The translations under genes were made by a program, and so were the position numbers. 64,000 bases of DNA from Dehalococcoidia bacterium (lineage in GTDB: Bacteria; Chloroflexota; Dehalococcoidia; Tepidiformales; Tepidiformaceae), in NCBI GenBank assembly GCA_020847985.1, contig JADLBC010000023.1, forward strand, positions 1-64,000, in the 5' to 3' direction. The stretch's first letter is position 1, and every line of letters starts with the position of its first letter. Positions 42,970 through 51,128 of the stretch are shown here, piece after piece. Under the pieces are notes generated by a model that was not told where the DNA came from, did no database searches, and saw nothing but the letters and a program-made list of their open reading frames with translations.

Positions 42970-44772
42970 CTACGCCTCCCTGAAGACCCCGGGCACGAGT
43001 GCCTTCGTATCGCGCTCGTCGCGCAGCCGCGCCACGATATCGGCCACCGGCGTCGCGCCAAGGTCGCCGCCACCGCGGACCCGCACCGCCGCCGCCCGCG
43101 CCTCGGCCTCGCGGTCGCCGACGACGAGCATGTAGGGGATCTTGCGCATCTGGGCGTCGCGGATCTTGCCGTTCATCCGTTCGTTCCGGCCATCCACCTC
43201 CACGCGCAGCTTCGCCGCCCGCAGCTCCTTCGCCACCTCTTCCGCGTATGCCACATGGCGGTCGGCGATCGGGATCACGACGGCCTGCACGGGCGACAGC
43301 CACAGCGGGAAGTTCCCCTCGTACTCCTCGATGAGCAGCGCCACCATGCGCTCCATCGTCGAAAGCACCCCCCGGTGCACGATGATCGGCCGCTGCCGCG
43401 AACCATCCTCGGCGACGTACTCCAGCTCGAACTGTGCTGGCAGGTGGAAGTCCACCTGGATCGTCACGAGCGTCTCGTCCTTGCCCGCCGCCGACTGGAA
43501 CTGCACATCGATCTTCGGGCCGTAGAACGCCGCTTCGCCCTTCGCCTCATGGAATTCGAGCCCGGACCGCTGCATCACCCGCCGCAACAGCGCCTCGCCC
43601 ATCTCCCACATCGGCGGGTTGTCGACGTACTTCTCCGTGTCCTCCGGGTCACCGAGCGAGAGCCGGTAGCTGTAGTTCCGCAGCCCCAGCGTGCCGTAGA
43701 CGTCCTCCATCAGCTCCAGGACGCCGGCGATCTCCTGCTCCACCTGCTCCGGGCCGGTGCAGAAGATGTGCGAGTCGTTGAGCGTCATGATGCGCACGCG
43801 GCTCATCCCGGTCAGCTGCCCCGACTTCTCCCAGCGATGCATGTTCCCCAGCTCTGCCAGCCGGATGGGCAGCTCCCGGTACGAATGCAGCTCCGACTCG
43901 TACACCATGATGTGGCTCGGGCAGTTCATCGGCCGCAGCGCGTAGATCTCGCCCTCGCGCTCCATGATCGGGTACATCGCGTCCTGGTAGTGCGACCAGT
44001 GCCCCGACCGCACGTAGAGCTCCTTCTTGCCCACGTTCGGCGTGACGATGTGCTGGTAGCCCCGCTCGATTTCGAGGTCTTCGATCCAGCGAATCAGCTC
44101 GCGCCGGATCGTCGCGCCCGCCGGCAACCAGATGACGTGTCCCGGCCCGATGTTCTCGATCAGGTCGAACAGCTTCAGCTCCCGCCCGATGCGGCGGTGG
44201 TCGCGGCGGCGTGCCTCCTCCAGCTGCTGTTCGTACGCCGCCAGCTCCGCTTCTGTCTCGAAGAGTGCCCCGTAGACGCGCTGCAGCTGCGGGTTCTTCT
44301 CGCTCCCCCGCCAGTAGGCCCCGGCGATGGACATCAGCTTGAACGCCGGGATTTCGCCCGTGTGGTTCACATGCCCGCCGCGGCAAAGGTCCGTGAACGC
44401 CGCGTGCGTGCACTGCGTCACGTTCCCTTCCTCGATGTCCTTCAGGAGGTCGAGCTTGAACGGCTGGTTCGCCCACTTCGCTTCGGCCTCGGCCTTCGTC
44501 AAAGAGGCCATCTGGAAGGCGTGCTTGCCCGCCAGCGACCGCCGCATCCGCTCATCAAGCCACGTGAGGTCGTCCGCGTTCAATGGCCGCGGCAGCCGGA
44601 AGTCGTAGTAGAAACCGGTGTCGATGGGCGGCCCGATGCCCAGTTCGGCTTCGGGCATCAGCTCCACCATCGCCTCCGCCAGGACGTGCGCGGCGGAGTG
44701 GCGCATGCGATTCAGCCGCTCCTCCTTCGGCAGCGAAGCGAGGTCGACGTGGGATTCGAGAGGGTCAGCCAT
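42970..44772 (-). CDS. thrS: Threonyl-tRNA synthetase without TGS domain
   Basis: The product is 600 aa. It charges tRNA-Thr in the cytoplasm. The N-terminal editing domain is intact (H25-x3-H29 and C130-x3-H134 in CRGGH). The class II core has motif 1 around GHWSHYQDAMYP, the zinc cysteine in MNCPSH, motif 2 HRWEKSGQLTGMSRVR and motif 3 HRGVLSTMERMVALL. A C-terminal anticodon-binding domain follows (PVQAVVIPIADRHVAYAEEV). The usual N-terminal TGS domain of about 60 residues is missing. GGAG lies upstream of the ATG, and a T-box leader precedes the gene. Confidence 0.97.
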   Translation of the reverse strand: MADPLESHVDLASLPKEERLNRMRHSAAHVLAEAMVELMPEAELGIGPPIDTGFYYDFRLPRPLNADDLTWLDERMRRSLAGKHAFQMASLTKAEAEAKWANQPFKLDLLKDIEEGNVTQCTHAAFTDLCRGGHVNHTGEIPAFKLMSIAGAYWRGSEKNPQLQRVYGALFETEAELAAYEQQLEEARRRDHRRIGRELKLFDLIENIGPGHVIWLPAGATIRRELIRWIEDLEIERGYQHIVTPNVGKKELYVRSGHWSHYQDAMYPIMEREGEIYALRPMNCPSHIMVYESELHSYRELPIRLAELGNMHRWEKSGQLTGMSRVRIMTLNDSHIFCTGPEQVEQEIAGVLELMEDVYGTLGLRNYSYRLSLGDPEDTEKYVDNPPMWEMGEALLRRVMQRSGLEFHEAKGEAAFYGPKIDVQFQSAAGKDETLVTIQVDFHLPAQFELEYVAEDGSRQRPIIVHRGVLSTMERMVALLIEEYEGNFPLWLSPVQAVVIPIADRHVAYAEEVAKELRAAKLRVEVDGRNERMNGKIRDAQMRKIPYMLVVGDREAEARAAAVRVRGGGDLGATPVADIVARLRDERDTKALVPGVFREA

Positions 44773-44853
44773 GGGAGTACTCCGTACGGTCGGCGGCCGA
44801 TGGCCACGGGCGAAACGCGCCTCGAAGCGAGGGCTGGCGAAGGCGGCGCGGCC

Positions 44854-44922
44854 TCAGCCAGCCACGATAGTGGCCGCCCCCGGGCCCCTTCCCAATTCGT
44901 ATTGCATGCGCGTTCGCGGCAT
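44854..44922 (-). CDS. Possible 22-codon leader ORF between T-box and thrS
   Basis: ATG at 44922 with GGGGGAA 5 nt upstream encodes MPRTRMQYELGRGPGAATIV and then AG plus a stop. It lies within the 205 nt between the T-box antiterminator and the thrS start. It holds two Thr codons only. It may be a chance frame; no homologue is known to me. Confidence 0.25.
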   Translation of the reverse strand: MPRTRMQYELGRGPGAATIVAG

Positions 44923-44977
44923 GGCCGTTCCCCCGTGTTGCCTGCGCGAAAGGGCACGCCACGCTGGCGCCGCCAAT

Positions 44978-45205
44978 CCCGGGACGAGCGCGCGGGCTCG
45001 TGGTTCCACCCGGGTTCGCCGCCCCTCGAGGCGGCCTCATCAAATGGCCGGTGACGGGGCCAATCCGTGCTCGCTTAAGGCGCCATCACGCGCCGTTCGC
45101 GGCAGGCTCGCGGGTGGTTTTCGCCGGCCTTCTTGTCGCGCTTTCAGCCCGGGGGCGCGAACTCTCTGGGGCGGACGGCTACTCGTCCCGGTCATCGCCG
45201 GTTCA
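44978..45205 (-). promoter_or_regulatory. T-box leader (threonine-responsive) upstream of thrS
   Basis: On the minus strand, stem I begins with GATGACCGGGACGAGTA (45196-45180), the conserved T-box 5' motif. The AG bulge CAGAGAG follows. The specifier loop is framed by CGGG/CCCG and GCCG/CGGC pairs with ACGAGTA on one side and GAAAACCA on the other, so the specifier reads ACC, a threonine codon (45118-45116). The T-box proper is GGGTGGAACCACG: the antiterminator has CCCGGG/CCCGGG, the 7-nt bulge TGGAACC that binds the tRNA NCCA end, and ACGAGC/GCTCGT (44978-45014). Uncharged tRNA-Thr should raise thrS expression. A U-tract terminator is not evident. Minus-strand TATCCT at 45214-45209 is the likely -10 box. 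Confidence 0.9.
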
Positions 45206-45222
45206 CCGAGGATAGCACGTCC

Positions 45223-45264
45223 GAGGAATGAGGAATGAGGAATGGGGTGCGAGGCTCGAGGCTC
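45223..45264. repeat. Heptamer tandem repeats upstream of the T-box
   Basis: GAGGAAT is repeated three times (45223-45243); after a 7-nt gap GAGGCTC is repeated twice (45251-45264). They cover the region where the -35 of the T-box promoter should be. Confidence 0.8.
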
Positions 45265-45326
45265 AAGGCCGGGGGCAACCCTGTTGGCCTCGCTTCCAGA
45301 CGTTGCGGGAGCCGGGCCGGCCTGGC

Positions 45327-46796
45327 CTACGGACGGCCGGAACGGTTGAGACTGTCCGCCGCCGCCAGCACCGGGTCGCGCCGCGCGGCCGACATGTCGT
45401 CCATCTCCAGCTGCACGTTGATGGGATACACGCCCGTGAAGCACGCGTTGCAGAGGTCGTTCGCGCTCTGCCCCGTCGCCGCGTTCAGCCCTTCGACGCT
45501 CAGGTACCCCAGCGAGTCCGCGCCGATATGCGCGCAAATCTCGTCGAGCGTCTTGTTTGCCGCGATCAGCTCGGACTTCGTCGCCATGTCCACCCCGAAG
45601 AAACAGGGCGAAATAATCGGCGGCGATGCGAAGCGCATGTGCACCTCGGTCGCGCCCGCGTTCCGCAGCAGCTGGATCACCCGCGGCGTGGTCGTCCCCC
45701 GCACGATCGAATCGTCCACCACCACGACGCGTTTGCCGCGCAGCACATCGCCGAGCGCGTTGAACTTCAGGCTCACACCCGCCGCCCGGATGCGCTGGTC
45801 GGGCTGGATGAACGTCCGTCCGACGTACCGGTTCTTGACGAGGCCCTCGCGATACGGGATGCCCGCCTCGCGCGCGTATCCGATGGCCGCCGGGATCGCC
45901 GAATCCGGCACCCCGATGACCAGGTCCGCCTCCACGTGGTGCTCGCGCGCCAGTTGCGCACCCATCTCCTCCCGCACCGGGTAGATGAGCTTGCCCATGA
46001 ACTGGCTGTCCGGCCGCGCGAAGTAGATGTACTCGAACGTGCAGGCCGCCCGCTTCGCCAGCGGCGCCACCGGTGAAAAGCTGCGCATCCCGCTGCCGTC
46101 GATCTGCACGACCTCGCCCGCGCGCACTTCCCGCTCCATCCGCACGCCGAGGTGTTCCAGCGCGCACGATTCCGAAGCCACCACCCAGCCACCGTTCCCG
46201 AGGCGTCCGAAGCACAGCGGCCGCACACCCAGGGGGTCGCGAACGCCGAAGAGCACATCCTTCGTCATAATGACGAGGCTGTACGCCCCTTCGATTCGCC
46301 GCATGACGTAGTGGAACTTCTCTTCCCAGGTCCCCGCCGGCGCCATCGCGAGCAGATGCGCGATGAGTTCGCTGTCGGCGGTGGATTCGAACCGCACGCC
46401 CTGCGCCTCAAGGTCCTCGCGCAGCACATCCGCGTTCGTCAGGTTGCCATTGTGCGCGAGCGCTATCTGCTCGCCCGTCTCCCGGTCGCGAACGAGGATC
46501 GGCTGCGCATTGCAGGCGAGCGAACCGCCCGCCGTGCTGTAGCGCGTGTGCCCGATCGCGATCTGGCCCCGGAGGAATGCGAGATCCTCCTCGTCGAACA
46601 CCTGCGAGACCAGACCCATCCCCGTCCGCAGACCGAAGCTTTCGCTCCCGTTGCTCGTGGCGATGCCGGCGCTTTCCTGCCCGCGGTGTTGGAGGGCGTA
46701 GAGCCCATAGAAGGTTAGCCGCGCGACATCCTCACCGGGGCCAAACACCCCGAACACGCCGCAGGCTTCTCGCGGATTATCGTCTCCAGGAATCAC
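45327..46796 (-). CDS. purF: Amidophosphoribosyltransferase
   Basis: The product is 489 aa and catalyses the first step of purine synthesis, PRPP plus glutamine to phosphoribosylamine. From the GTG at 46796 there is an 11-residue propeptide ending EA before the catalytic Cys12 (ACGVFGVFG). Further motifs are YALQHRGQESAGIA, GHTRYSTAG, HNGNLTNA, the PRPP loop VVVVDDSIVRGTT, and cysteines in ISPCFFGVD and LCNACFTG for a [4Fe-4S] cluster, as in the Bacillus-type enzyme. GGAGGGG lies 9 nt before the GTG. The longer frame to 46961 has no family similarity. Confidence 0.97.
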   Translation of the reverse strand: MIPGDDNPREACGVFGVFGPGEDVARLTFYGLYALQHRGQESAGIATSNGSESFGLRTGMGLVSQVFDEEDLAFLRGQIAIGHTRYSTAGGSLACNAQPILVRDRETGEQIALAHNGNLTNADVLREDLEAQGVRFESTADSELIAHLLAMAPAGTWEEKFHYVMRRIEGAYSLVIMTKDVLFGVRDPLGVRPLCFGRLGNGGWVVASESCALEHLGVRMEREVRAGEVVQIDGSGMRSFSPVAPLAKRAACTFEYIYFARPDSQFMGKLIYPVREEMGAQLAREHHVEADLVIGVPDSAIPAAIGYAREAGIPYREGLVKNRYVGRTFIQPDQRIRAAGVSLKFNALGDVLRGKRVVVVDDSIVRGTTTPRVIQLLRNAGATEVHMRFASPPIISPCFFGVDMATKSELIAANKTLDEICAHIGADSLGYLSVEGLNAATGQSANDLCNACFTGVYPINVQLEMDDMSAARRDPVLAAADSLNRSGRP

Positions 46797-46967
46797 GCCG
46801 TGGCACCCCTCCAAGCGCGTGACCGCTTCGCACTCTGCCAGTATAGGGGACCCGCGATCAGGGCGGCAAAGCCGCCGCATAAGAACTTTCACTAGGTGCC
46901 AATCCCGATACCCCCTGCGCGAACCTTCCCCACGGACCGACCGCGCGCCCGCGAAGGGCAAACGAAA

Positions 46968-46988
46968 GGCCCGCCAGTGCGGCGGGCC
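46968..46988 (-). terminator. Terminator after aldo/keto reductase gene
   Basis: GGCCCGCC pairs with GGCGGGCC around a 5-nt loop; TTTCGTTTGCCC follows on the minus strand. Confidence 0.8.
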
Positions 46989-47016
46989 CCCGGAAATGCA
47001 TTACGCCACCGCGTGC

Positions 47017-47952
47017 TCACGCGGTGATCTTGTCGACCTCGGCCATCTCCTCGCCGGTGAGCCGCCATTCGAGCGCCGCCACGTTCTGCGTGATCTGCTC
47101 GGGCGAAGTCGCGCCCGCGATCACGCTCGGCACGTACCGCTTGCTCGCCAGCCAGCCCATCGCCAGGTCCAGGATCGAATGCCCCCGCGTCTGCGCGAAC
47201 GTCGACAGCTTCTCCACCAGGTCGAAGTTCTTATCGCTCAGCATGCGGCCCGCTCGCGGACCCCACGCCGCGAGCCGCGTGCCCGCCGGCGGCTCCTGCC
47301 CCTGCACGTACTTGCCCGTGAGCACCCCGCTTGCCAGCGGGAAATACGGCAGCAGGCCGACGTTGTACGCCTCCAGCGCCGGCACCAGGTCGCCCTCGAT
47401 GCGGCGGTTTAGCAGGCTGTACTCGTTCTGCGCCGAGACGAACGGCGCCACCCGCTCGTACTTCGCGATCGCCTGCGCCTCCGCCGTCTGCCAGCCCGCG
47501 AAGTTCGAATGCCCGATGTAGCGCACCTTGCCGGCCCGGACGAGGTCTTCCAGCGCGCGCATCGTCTCGTCCAGCGGCGTGAGCGCGTCCGGCCGGTGAA
47601 TCTGGTAGAGGTCGATGTAGTCCGTGCCCAGCCGCTTCAGGCTCGCCTCGCACGCCGCGATGACGTACCGCCGCGACCCGCCGGCCTTGTACGGCCCTTC
47701 GCCCATGGGGCTGCCGAACTTCGTCGCCACCACCACGTCCTGGCGGCGAGCGCCCAGCGCCTTGCCCAGCATCACCTCCGATTGGCCGCCGCCGTACACG
47801 TCCGCCGTGTCGAACAGCGTCACGCCCAGGTCGATCGCCTTGTCCACAACCGCCTGCGTCTTCTCCTGGTCCAGCCGCATCCCGAAGTTGTTGCACCCGA
47901 GGCCCGCGACCGAAACGCGCAGGCCCGAAAATCCGACGTTCCTGAATTCCAT
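47017..47952 (-). CDS. Aldo/keto reductase
   Basis: The product is 311 aa, a TIM-barrel NADPH-dependent reductase. The catalytic tetrad is visible: Asp and Tyr in LFDTADVYGGG, Lys in VATKFG and His in YQIHRPD. The C-terminal NADP site includes PSVIAGATSPEQITQNV. It is of the YghZ/Tas-like group with an unknown carbonyl substrate. A leader of about 25 nt with GGGAGGATT precedes the ATG; minus-strand TATACT is the -10 box, and a perfect palindrome covers its -35 region, so it is probably repressed by a DNA-binding protein, perhaps the adjacent dual-HTH regulator. Confidence 0.9.
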   Translation of the reverse strand: MEFRNVGFSGLRVSVAGLGCNNFGMRLDQEKTQAVVDKAIDLGVTLFDTADVYGGGQSEVMLGKALGARRQDVVVATKFGSPMGEGPYKAGGSRRYVIAACEASLKRLGTDYIDLYQIHRPDALTPLDETMRALEDLVRAGKVRYIGHSNFAGWQTAEAQAIAKYERVAPFVSAQNEYSLLNRRIEGDLVPALEAYNVGLLPYFPLASGVLTGKYVQGQEPPAGTRLAAWGPRAGRMLSDKNFDLVEKLSTFAQTRGHSILDLAMGWLASKRYVPSVIAGATSPEQITQNVAALEWRLTGEEMAEVDKITA

Positions 47953-47979
47953 CCCAATCCTCCCGGTTTCGTGCCGAGG

Positions 47980-48009
47980 AGTATACGAGCGATAAGCGGC
48001 TTATCGCTC
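47980..48009 (-). promoter_or_regulatory. Promoter and palindromic operator of the aldo/keto reductase gene
   Basis: The minus-strand -10 box TATACT is at 47985-47980. Immediately upstream GAGCGATAAG and CTTATCGCTC form a perfect 10-bp inverted repeat with a CGG centre (47987-48009), overlapping the stop codon of the regulator gene. No U-tract follows, so operator is preferred over terminator. Confidence 0.55.
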
Positions 48010-49764
48010 GCCAGTGCGGGGGGTGGCGAACCACCAGGGCGGCGCACCGGGCGGCGCCTCGCCCCACTGCCGCTCGAACCATTCGAAGGTCGCCGCATCG
48101 CCCGGGTGAAGGTCGATCACCCAGTACGGGTCGAGCGCGTTCCAGCCCGCCACCAGTCCATCGAACACGAGCAGGGTGCCATCGTCGTGGCGCCACCGAA
48201 GCCGGAAGACAACGCGCGCATCGGCCCTTCGCGCCCCGCGCTTCTCCCACGCCGCGATCAGGTCGCGAATCGCCGCCGTCCCGTTCGGAGTCCGCCGCAC
48301 CGCCGCTACCGCCTGCTCGAACGCCCGCCCCGCGCCACCCGTTACGGTCGGATTCAGGAACGGCTTCAGCGGCGCCGGCACCAGCGTGAGCACGACCTCG
48401 TCCCAGTTCTCGACATGCATCCGGAACCCCTCGGAGGTCACCAGCTCCAGCAGATGCGGCCCGCGCTCGGTTTCGTGGAAGGGCGGCAGCGGAAACGGGT
48501 CGAAGCGCCGGGCGGCCGTGTTCCCGCCAATCAGCCGGCAGTCCGCGTCGAACACGAAGAGCGGCCACGGCAGCCGTTCCGCGTCCCGTTCCAGCTCTGC
48601 CGCCGAGAGGTAGTACACGGCGGCGTTGGGGTGGTAGGCGACATCCAGGCCCGACATCCACCGCGCGATCCATGCCGGTTCCGGGCTCATGCCGAGGTCC
48701 TCGAGGATGAAGTTCGTCGTCGGGCCATCCATCTGCAGCGTCCGCACGATCGTCATCACCGTGTCGCGCCGTGGCCGCCTCCGGCCCTTTTCGAGGCTGT
48801 ACACCGCATCCGCGGAAAGTCCCACGCGCGCGCCGAACTCCGCCTGCGAAAGGTCCAGCCGCTCCCGGAACGCGCGCAACGCCTCGTTCCATCGCACTGG
48901 CAGGTCCGGCTCCCAGTGCTCCCGCGAATGCGCCTCGCGGGTGCGCATCGTCCTCTCCACCCAGCGCCACGTTTCCGCGTTCGCCGGGTGCCAGTCGAAG
49001 GCGTAAAGCGAATCGAAGTCACTCCAGGCCCGGAACACGGTTTCGAAGCGGAGCACCGTGCCGTCGTCCACGCGCCACGTCACGGGGTGGCTGTTCCGGT
49101 TCCCTTCGCGCCATACCGGCACCGTCTGGTACAGCGTCAGCAGGTCGCCGAACGCCTCGGGGAAGCGGCTGCCGAGTGCCATCATCATCTGCAGCAGCGG
49201 CGCCGCGCCCTTCCCTGCTTCGCCCGTCTCCGAATCCGGCGGCCGCGAAAGGTGCGCCATCTTCCAGAACGAAACCTGCCGCCCGATGAGGTCCATCCAG
49301 TTCAGCAGGTGCTTGCGAAAATGCGCCGTCGCCGCCAGCCACACGACGTTGCGCTCCCCAAGCGTTTCAAAGTGCTCGGCAAAGTTCAGCTCGGCCACCG
49401 CCTCCGCCACGGAGTTCCACGCGAGGATGTCGTTGTAGTCATCGAGCAGCAGGAACGACCAGCGGTACGCCTCCATCTCGTCCGCGTACGGCCGCAGGCC
49501 GATGCGCCGCCGGCGCTGCAACTCGCCCGCCGGGCCGTTGGCTTCAGGTTCGAACCCGGCATCGGCCAGCACCGGCCGCCGCTCCGCGACCGGCATCTCC
49601 AGGCCTTCGCAGTACCGCAGGAGATTCTCCCGTTTCGGGTGCCGCCCGCCCGTTTCCCACGCCTCGATCGTCGCCTCGCCGATTCCCGCCGCATCGGCGG
49701 CCTGCTTCCGCGACCAGCCCATCGCGTCCCGTGCCCGCCGGATCGCCTCGCGCCATTCGTCCAC
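48001..49764 (-). CDS. Regulator with two HTH-XRE domains and two MmyB-like ligand-binding domains
   Basis: The product is 587 aa with a GTG start, about twice the length of MmyB-type regulators. HTH 1 spans residues 3-60 (SRKQAADAAGIGEATIEAWETGGRHP). The first sensor domain is at about 90-280 (LLLDDYNDILAWNSVAEAV, SRFPEAFGDLLTLYQTVPVW, SHPVTWRVDDGTVLRF). HTH 2 is at about 290-350 (LSQAEFGARVGLSADAVYSLEKGRRRP). A second, more diverged sensor domain runs to the end (LFVFDADCRLIGGNTAARRF, VVFRLRWRHDDGTLLVFDG). This is an internal duplication giving a monomeric pseudo-dimer. TTGACG-N17-TAGGAA is its likely promoter. Confidence 0.8.
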   Translation of the reverse strand: MDEWREAIRRARDAMGWSRKQAADAAGIGEATIEAWETGGRHPKRENLLRYCEGLEMPVAERRPVLADAGFEPEANGPAGELQRRRRIGLRPYADEMEAYRWSFLLLDDYNDILAWNSVAEAVAELNFAEHFETLGERNVVWLAATAHFRKHLLNWMDLIGRQVSFWKMAHLSRPPDSETGEAGKGAAPLLQMMMALGSRFPEAFGDLLTLYQTVPVWREGNRNSHPVTWRVDDGTVLRFETVFRAWSDFDSLYAFDWHPANAETWRWVERTMRTREAHSREHWEPDLPVRWNEALRAFRERLDLSQAEFGARVGLSADAVYSLEKGRRRPRRDTVMTIVRTLQMDGPTTNFILEDLGMSPEPAWIARWMSGLDVAYHPNAAVYYLSAAELERDAERLPWPLFVFDADCRLIGGNTAARRFDPFPLPPFHETERGPHLLELVTSEGFRMHVENWDEVVLTLVPAPLKPFLNPTVTGGAGRAFEQAVAAVRRTPNGTAAIRDLIAAWEKRGARRADARVVFRLRWRHDDGTLLVFDGLVAGWNALDPYWVIDLHPGDAATFEWFERQWGEAPPGAPPWWFATPRTGER

Positions 49765-49790
49765 GCTCGCCCTCCGTATCCGCCGAACGC

Positions 49791-49819
49791 TTCCTACAGA
49801 TGGCGATCTGTCGCGTCAA
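49791..49819 (-). promoter_or_regulatory. Promoter of the dual-HTH regulator gene
   Basis: Minus-strand TTGACG (49819-49814), 17-bp spacer and TAGGAA (49796-49791). TGACGCGACAG, which covers the -35, recurs as TGACGCGGCAG before the orphan HTH gene at nearly the same distance. Confidence 0.6.
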
Positions 49820-49872
49820 TCGTTTTCGCGAAAGGCGACAGGATCTGGCGCGAACACCCCGCCGCGAGCCGG

Positions 49873-50118
49873 CTACTGCTCCGCCGTGTCATGCCTCGCG
49901 TCGCCATACCCGGCGTCCGCGACAATCCGGCGCCGTTCCGTGGCCGTCACGCCCAGCGTCCGGCAATAGGCGATCAGGTTTTCCATGCGCGGGTGGCGTC
50001 TGCCCGTCTCCCAGGCCTCGATTGTCGCTTCGCCCAGCCCCGCGGCCTCGGCCGCCTGCCGGCGCGACCACTTTCGCGCCCGGCGCGCCTGCTTGATTGC
50101 GCCCTGCCAGCCATCCAC
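49873..50118 (-). CDS. Orphan HTH-XRE protein, paralogue of the dual regulator's N-terminus
   Basis: The product is 81 aa and consists almost only of an HTH domain (SRRQAAEAAGLGEATIEAWETGRRHPRMENLIAYCRTLG). It is highly similar to HTH 1 of the adjacent regulator over its whole length, ending at ADAGYGDA where the partner reads ADAGFEPEA. The GTG at 50118 aligns with the partner's start codon and has AAGGAT 6 nt upstream; a GTG at 50124 is possible. It may be a truncated duplicate or a free DNA-binding competitor. Confidence 0.75.
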   Translation of the reverse strand: MDGWQGAIKQARRARKWSRRQAAEAAGLGEATIEAWETGRRHPRMENLIAYCRTLGVTATERRRIVADAGYGDARHDTAEQ

Positions 50119-50164
50119 GCGCACATCCTTCGCCGGTCAGCACGGCGCACCCGAAGGTGGTCCG

Positions 50165-50175
50165 CTGCCGCGTCA
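50165..50175 (-). promoter_or_regulatory. Shared element TGACGCGGCAG before orphan HTH gene
   Basis: It matches TGACGCGACAG upstream of the dual-HTH regulator in 10 of 11 bases. The distances to the start codons are similar (about 47 and 44 nt). It is a candidate common operator or -35 region. Confidence 0.45.
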
Positions 50176-50312
50176 GTCTCTGGCGCCGCCCGGCGATGCC
50201 GGCGTCCGCTCCATCGCCGGCATCGCCCGCGCAGGAGCAAACCACGTGCGATGGGGACCGGCCAAGTGCAAAACTCGTACTGATGTAGGCCTGCCACGGT
50301 CCGCGGGCGTCG

Positions 50313-51107
50313 CTACCCGTGTACCGGTTCGAAGAGGTGCGTGCGAACCCAGTCCGCCGTCATCCGCGGCCGCGCCAGCGCCACCTGGTGCCTCCCGGTC
50401 GGCGCGACCCGCAGCCGCCAGCCGTACCGCGCCGCGATTTCGCGCACCGGTCCGACCGGCGCCGCCCCGTCCCGTTCGCCGTGCAGCGCCTCCACGGGCC
50501 GCGTGACGCGCTGCGCCAGCCCTTCCACGTGCCCGGCGAAGATGATCGCCTCCAGCCCCTCGGCGTGGCTCTCCAGCGTGTGTTCGAACGCCCCCGATGC
50601 CGCCAGCTCCGTGTATTCCCACGGCACCCGCCTCGCGACCGGCAGCCACACCCGCCGCGTGCGGTGAATCGCCTCGCAGCCCATGTGTGTCAGTTCGTGC
50701 CGCCGCAAGAACAGGTCGCGCACTCGGCTCCGCCGGCGCAGGTGCGCCCGCCCCTCCGCCCGCGACGCGTACACCGGCAGGTTCGCGACACCCACCCGCT
50801 GGAACTGCCCCGGCACCCGGGCCGCCAGCCCCAGCGCGACGATGGCGCCCATCGAATGCCCCAGCACATGCGTCGGCCGCTCCGCCTCCACCAGCGGCAG
50901 CAGCGCCTCGACCACGTCCTCAAGCTGGTACGAAGGCATCGCGCGGCCTGTGCGGCCGTATCCCGGGAGGTCCGGCGCGATCACCGTTGCATCGTGCGAA
51001 AGCTCCTCCGTCAGCGCATCCCACACCTGCCGCCGTACGAGGAAGCCATGAACCAGCAACAGCCGCGGCCGTTCCACGTCGTCGTTCACTCCCCGATGGT
51101 CGCGCAC
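50313..51107 (-). CDS. Alpha/beta-fold hydrolase
   Basis: The product is 264 aa with a GTG start. The oxyanion HGF motif (LLLVHGFLVRRQVW), DLPGYGRTG, nucleophile elbow GHSMG, acid in GERDGAAP and histidine in GRHQVALARP are all present. A cap domain rich in arginine lies between residues 115 and 185. The substrate is unknown. It is 21 bp from an SDR gene in the same direction and may share an operon with it. Confidence 0.85.
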   Translation of the reverse strand: MRDHRGVNDDVERPRLLLVHGFLVRRQVWDALTEELSHDATVIAPDLPGYGRTGRAMPSYQLEDVVEALLPLVEAERPTHVLGHSMGAIVALGLAARVPGQFQRVGVANLPVYASRAEGRAHLRRRSRVRDLFLRRHELTHMGCEAIHRTRRVWLPVARRVPWEYTELAASGAFEHTLESHAEGLEAIIFAGHVEGLAQRVTRPVEALHGERDGAAPVGPVREIAARYGWRLRVAPTGRHQVALARPRMTADWVRTHLFEPVHG

Positions 51108-51128
51108 CGTGCGTCCCGCCGCCAGCCG

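Noticed and set aside
47509-50283. 924-codon open frame on the plus strand
   Set aside because: Antisense to the aldo/keto reductase and dual-HTH genes; composition is Arg/His/Pro-rich with no recognisable motif.
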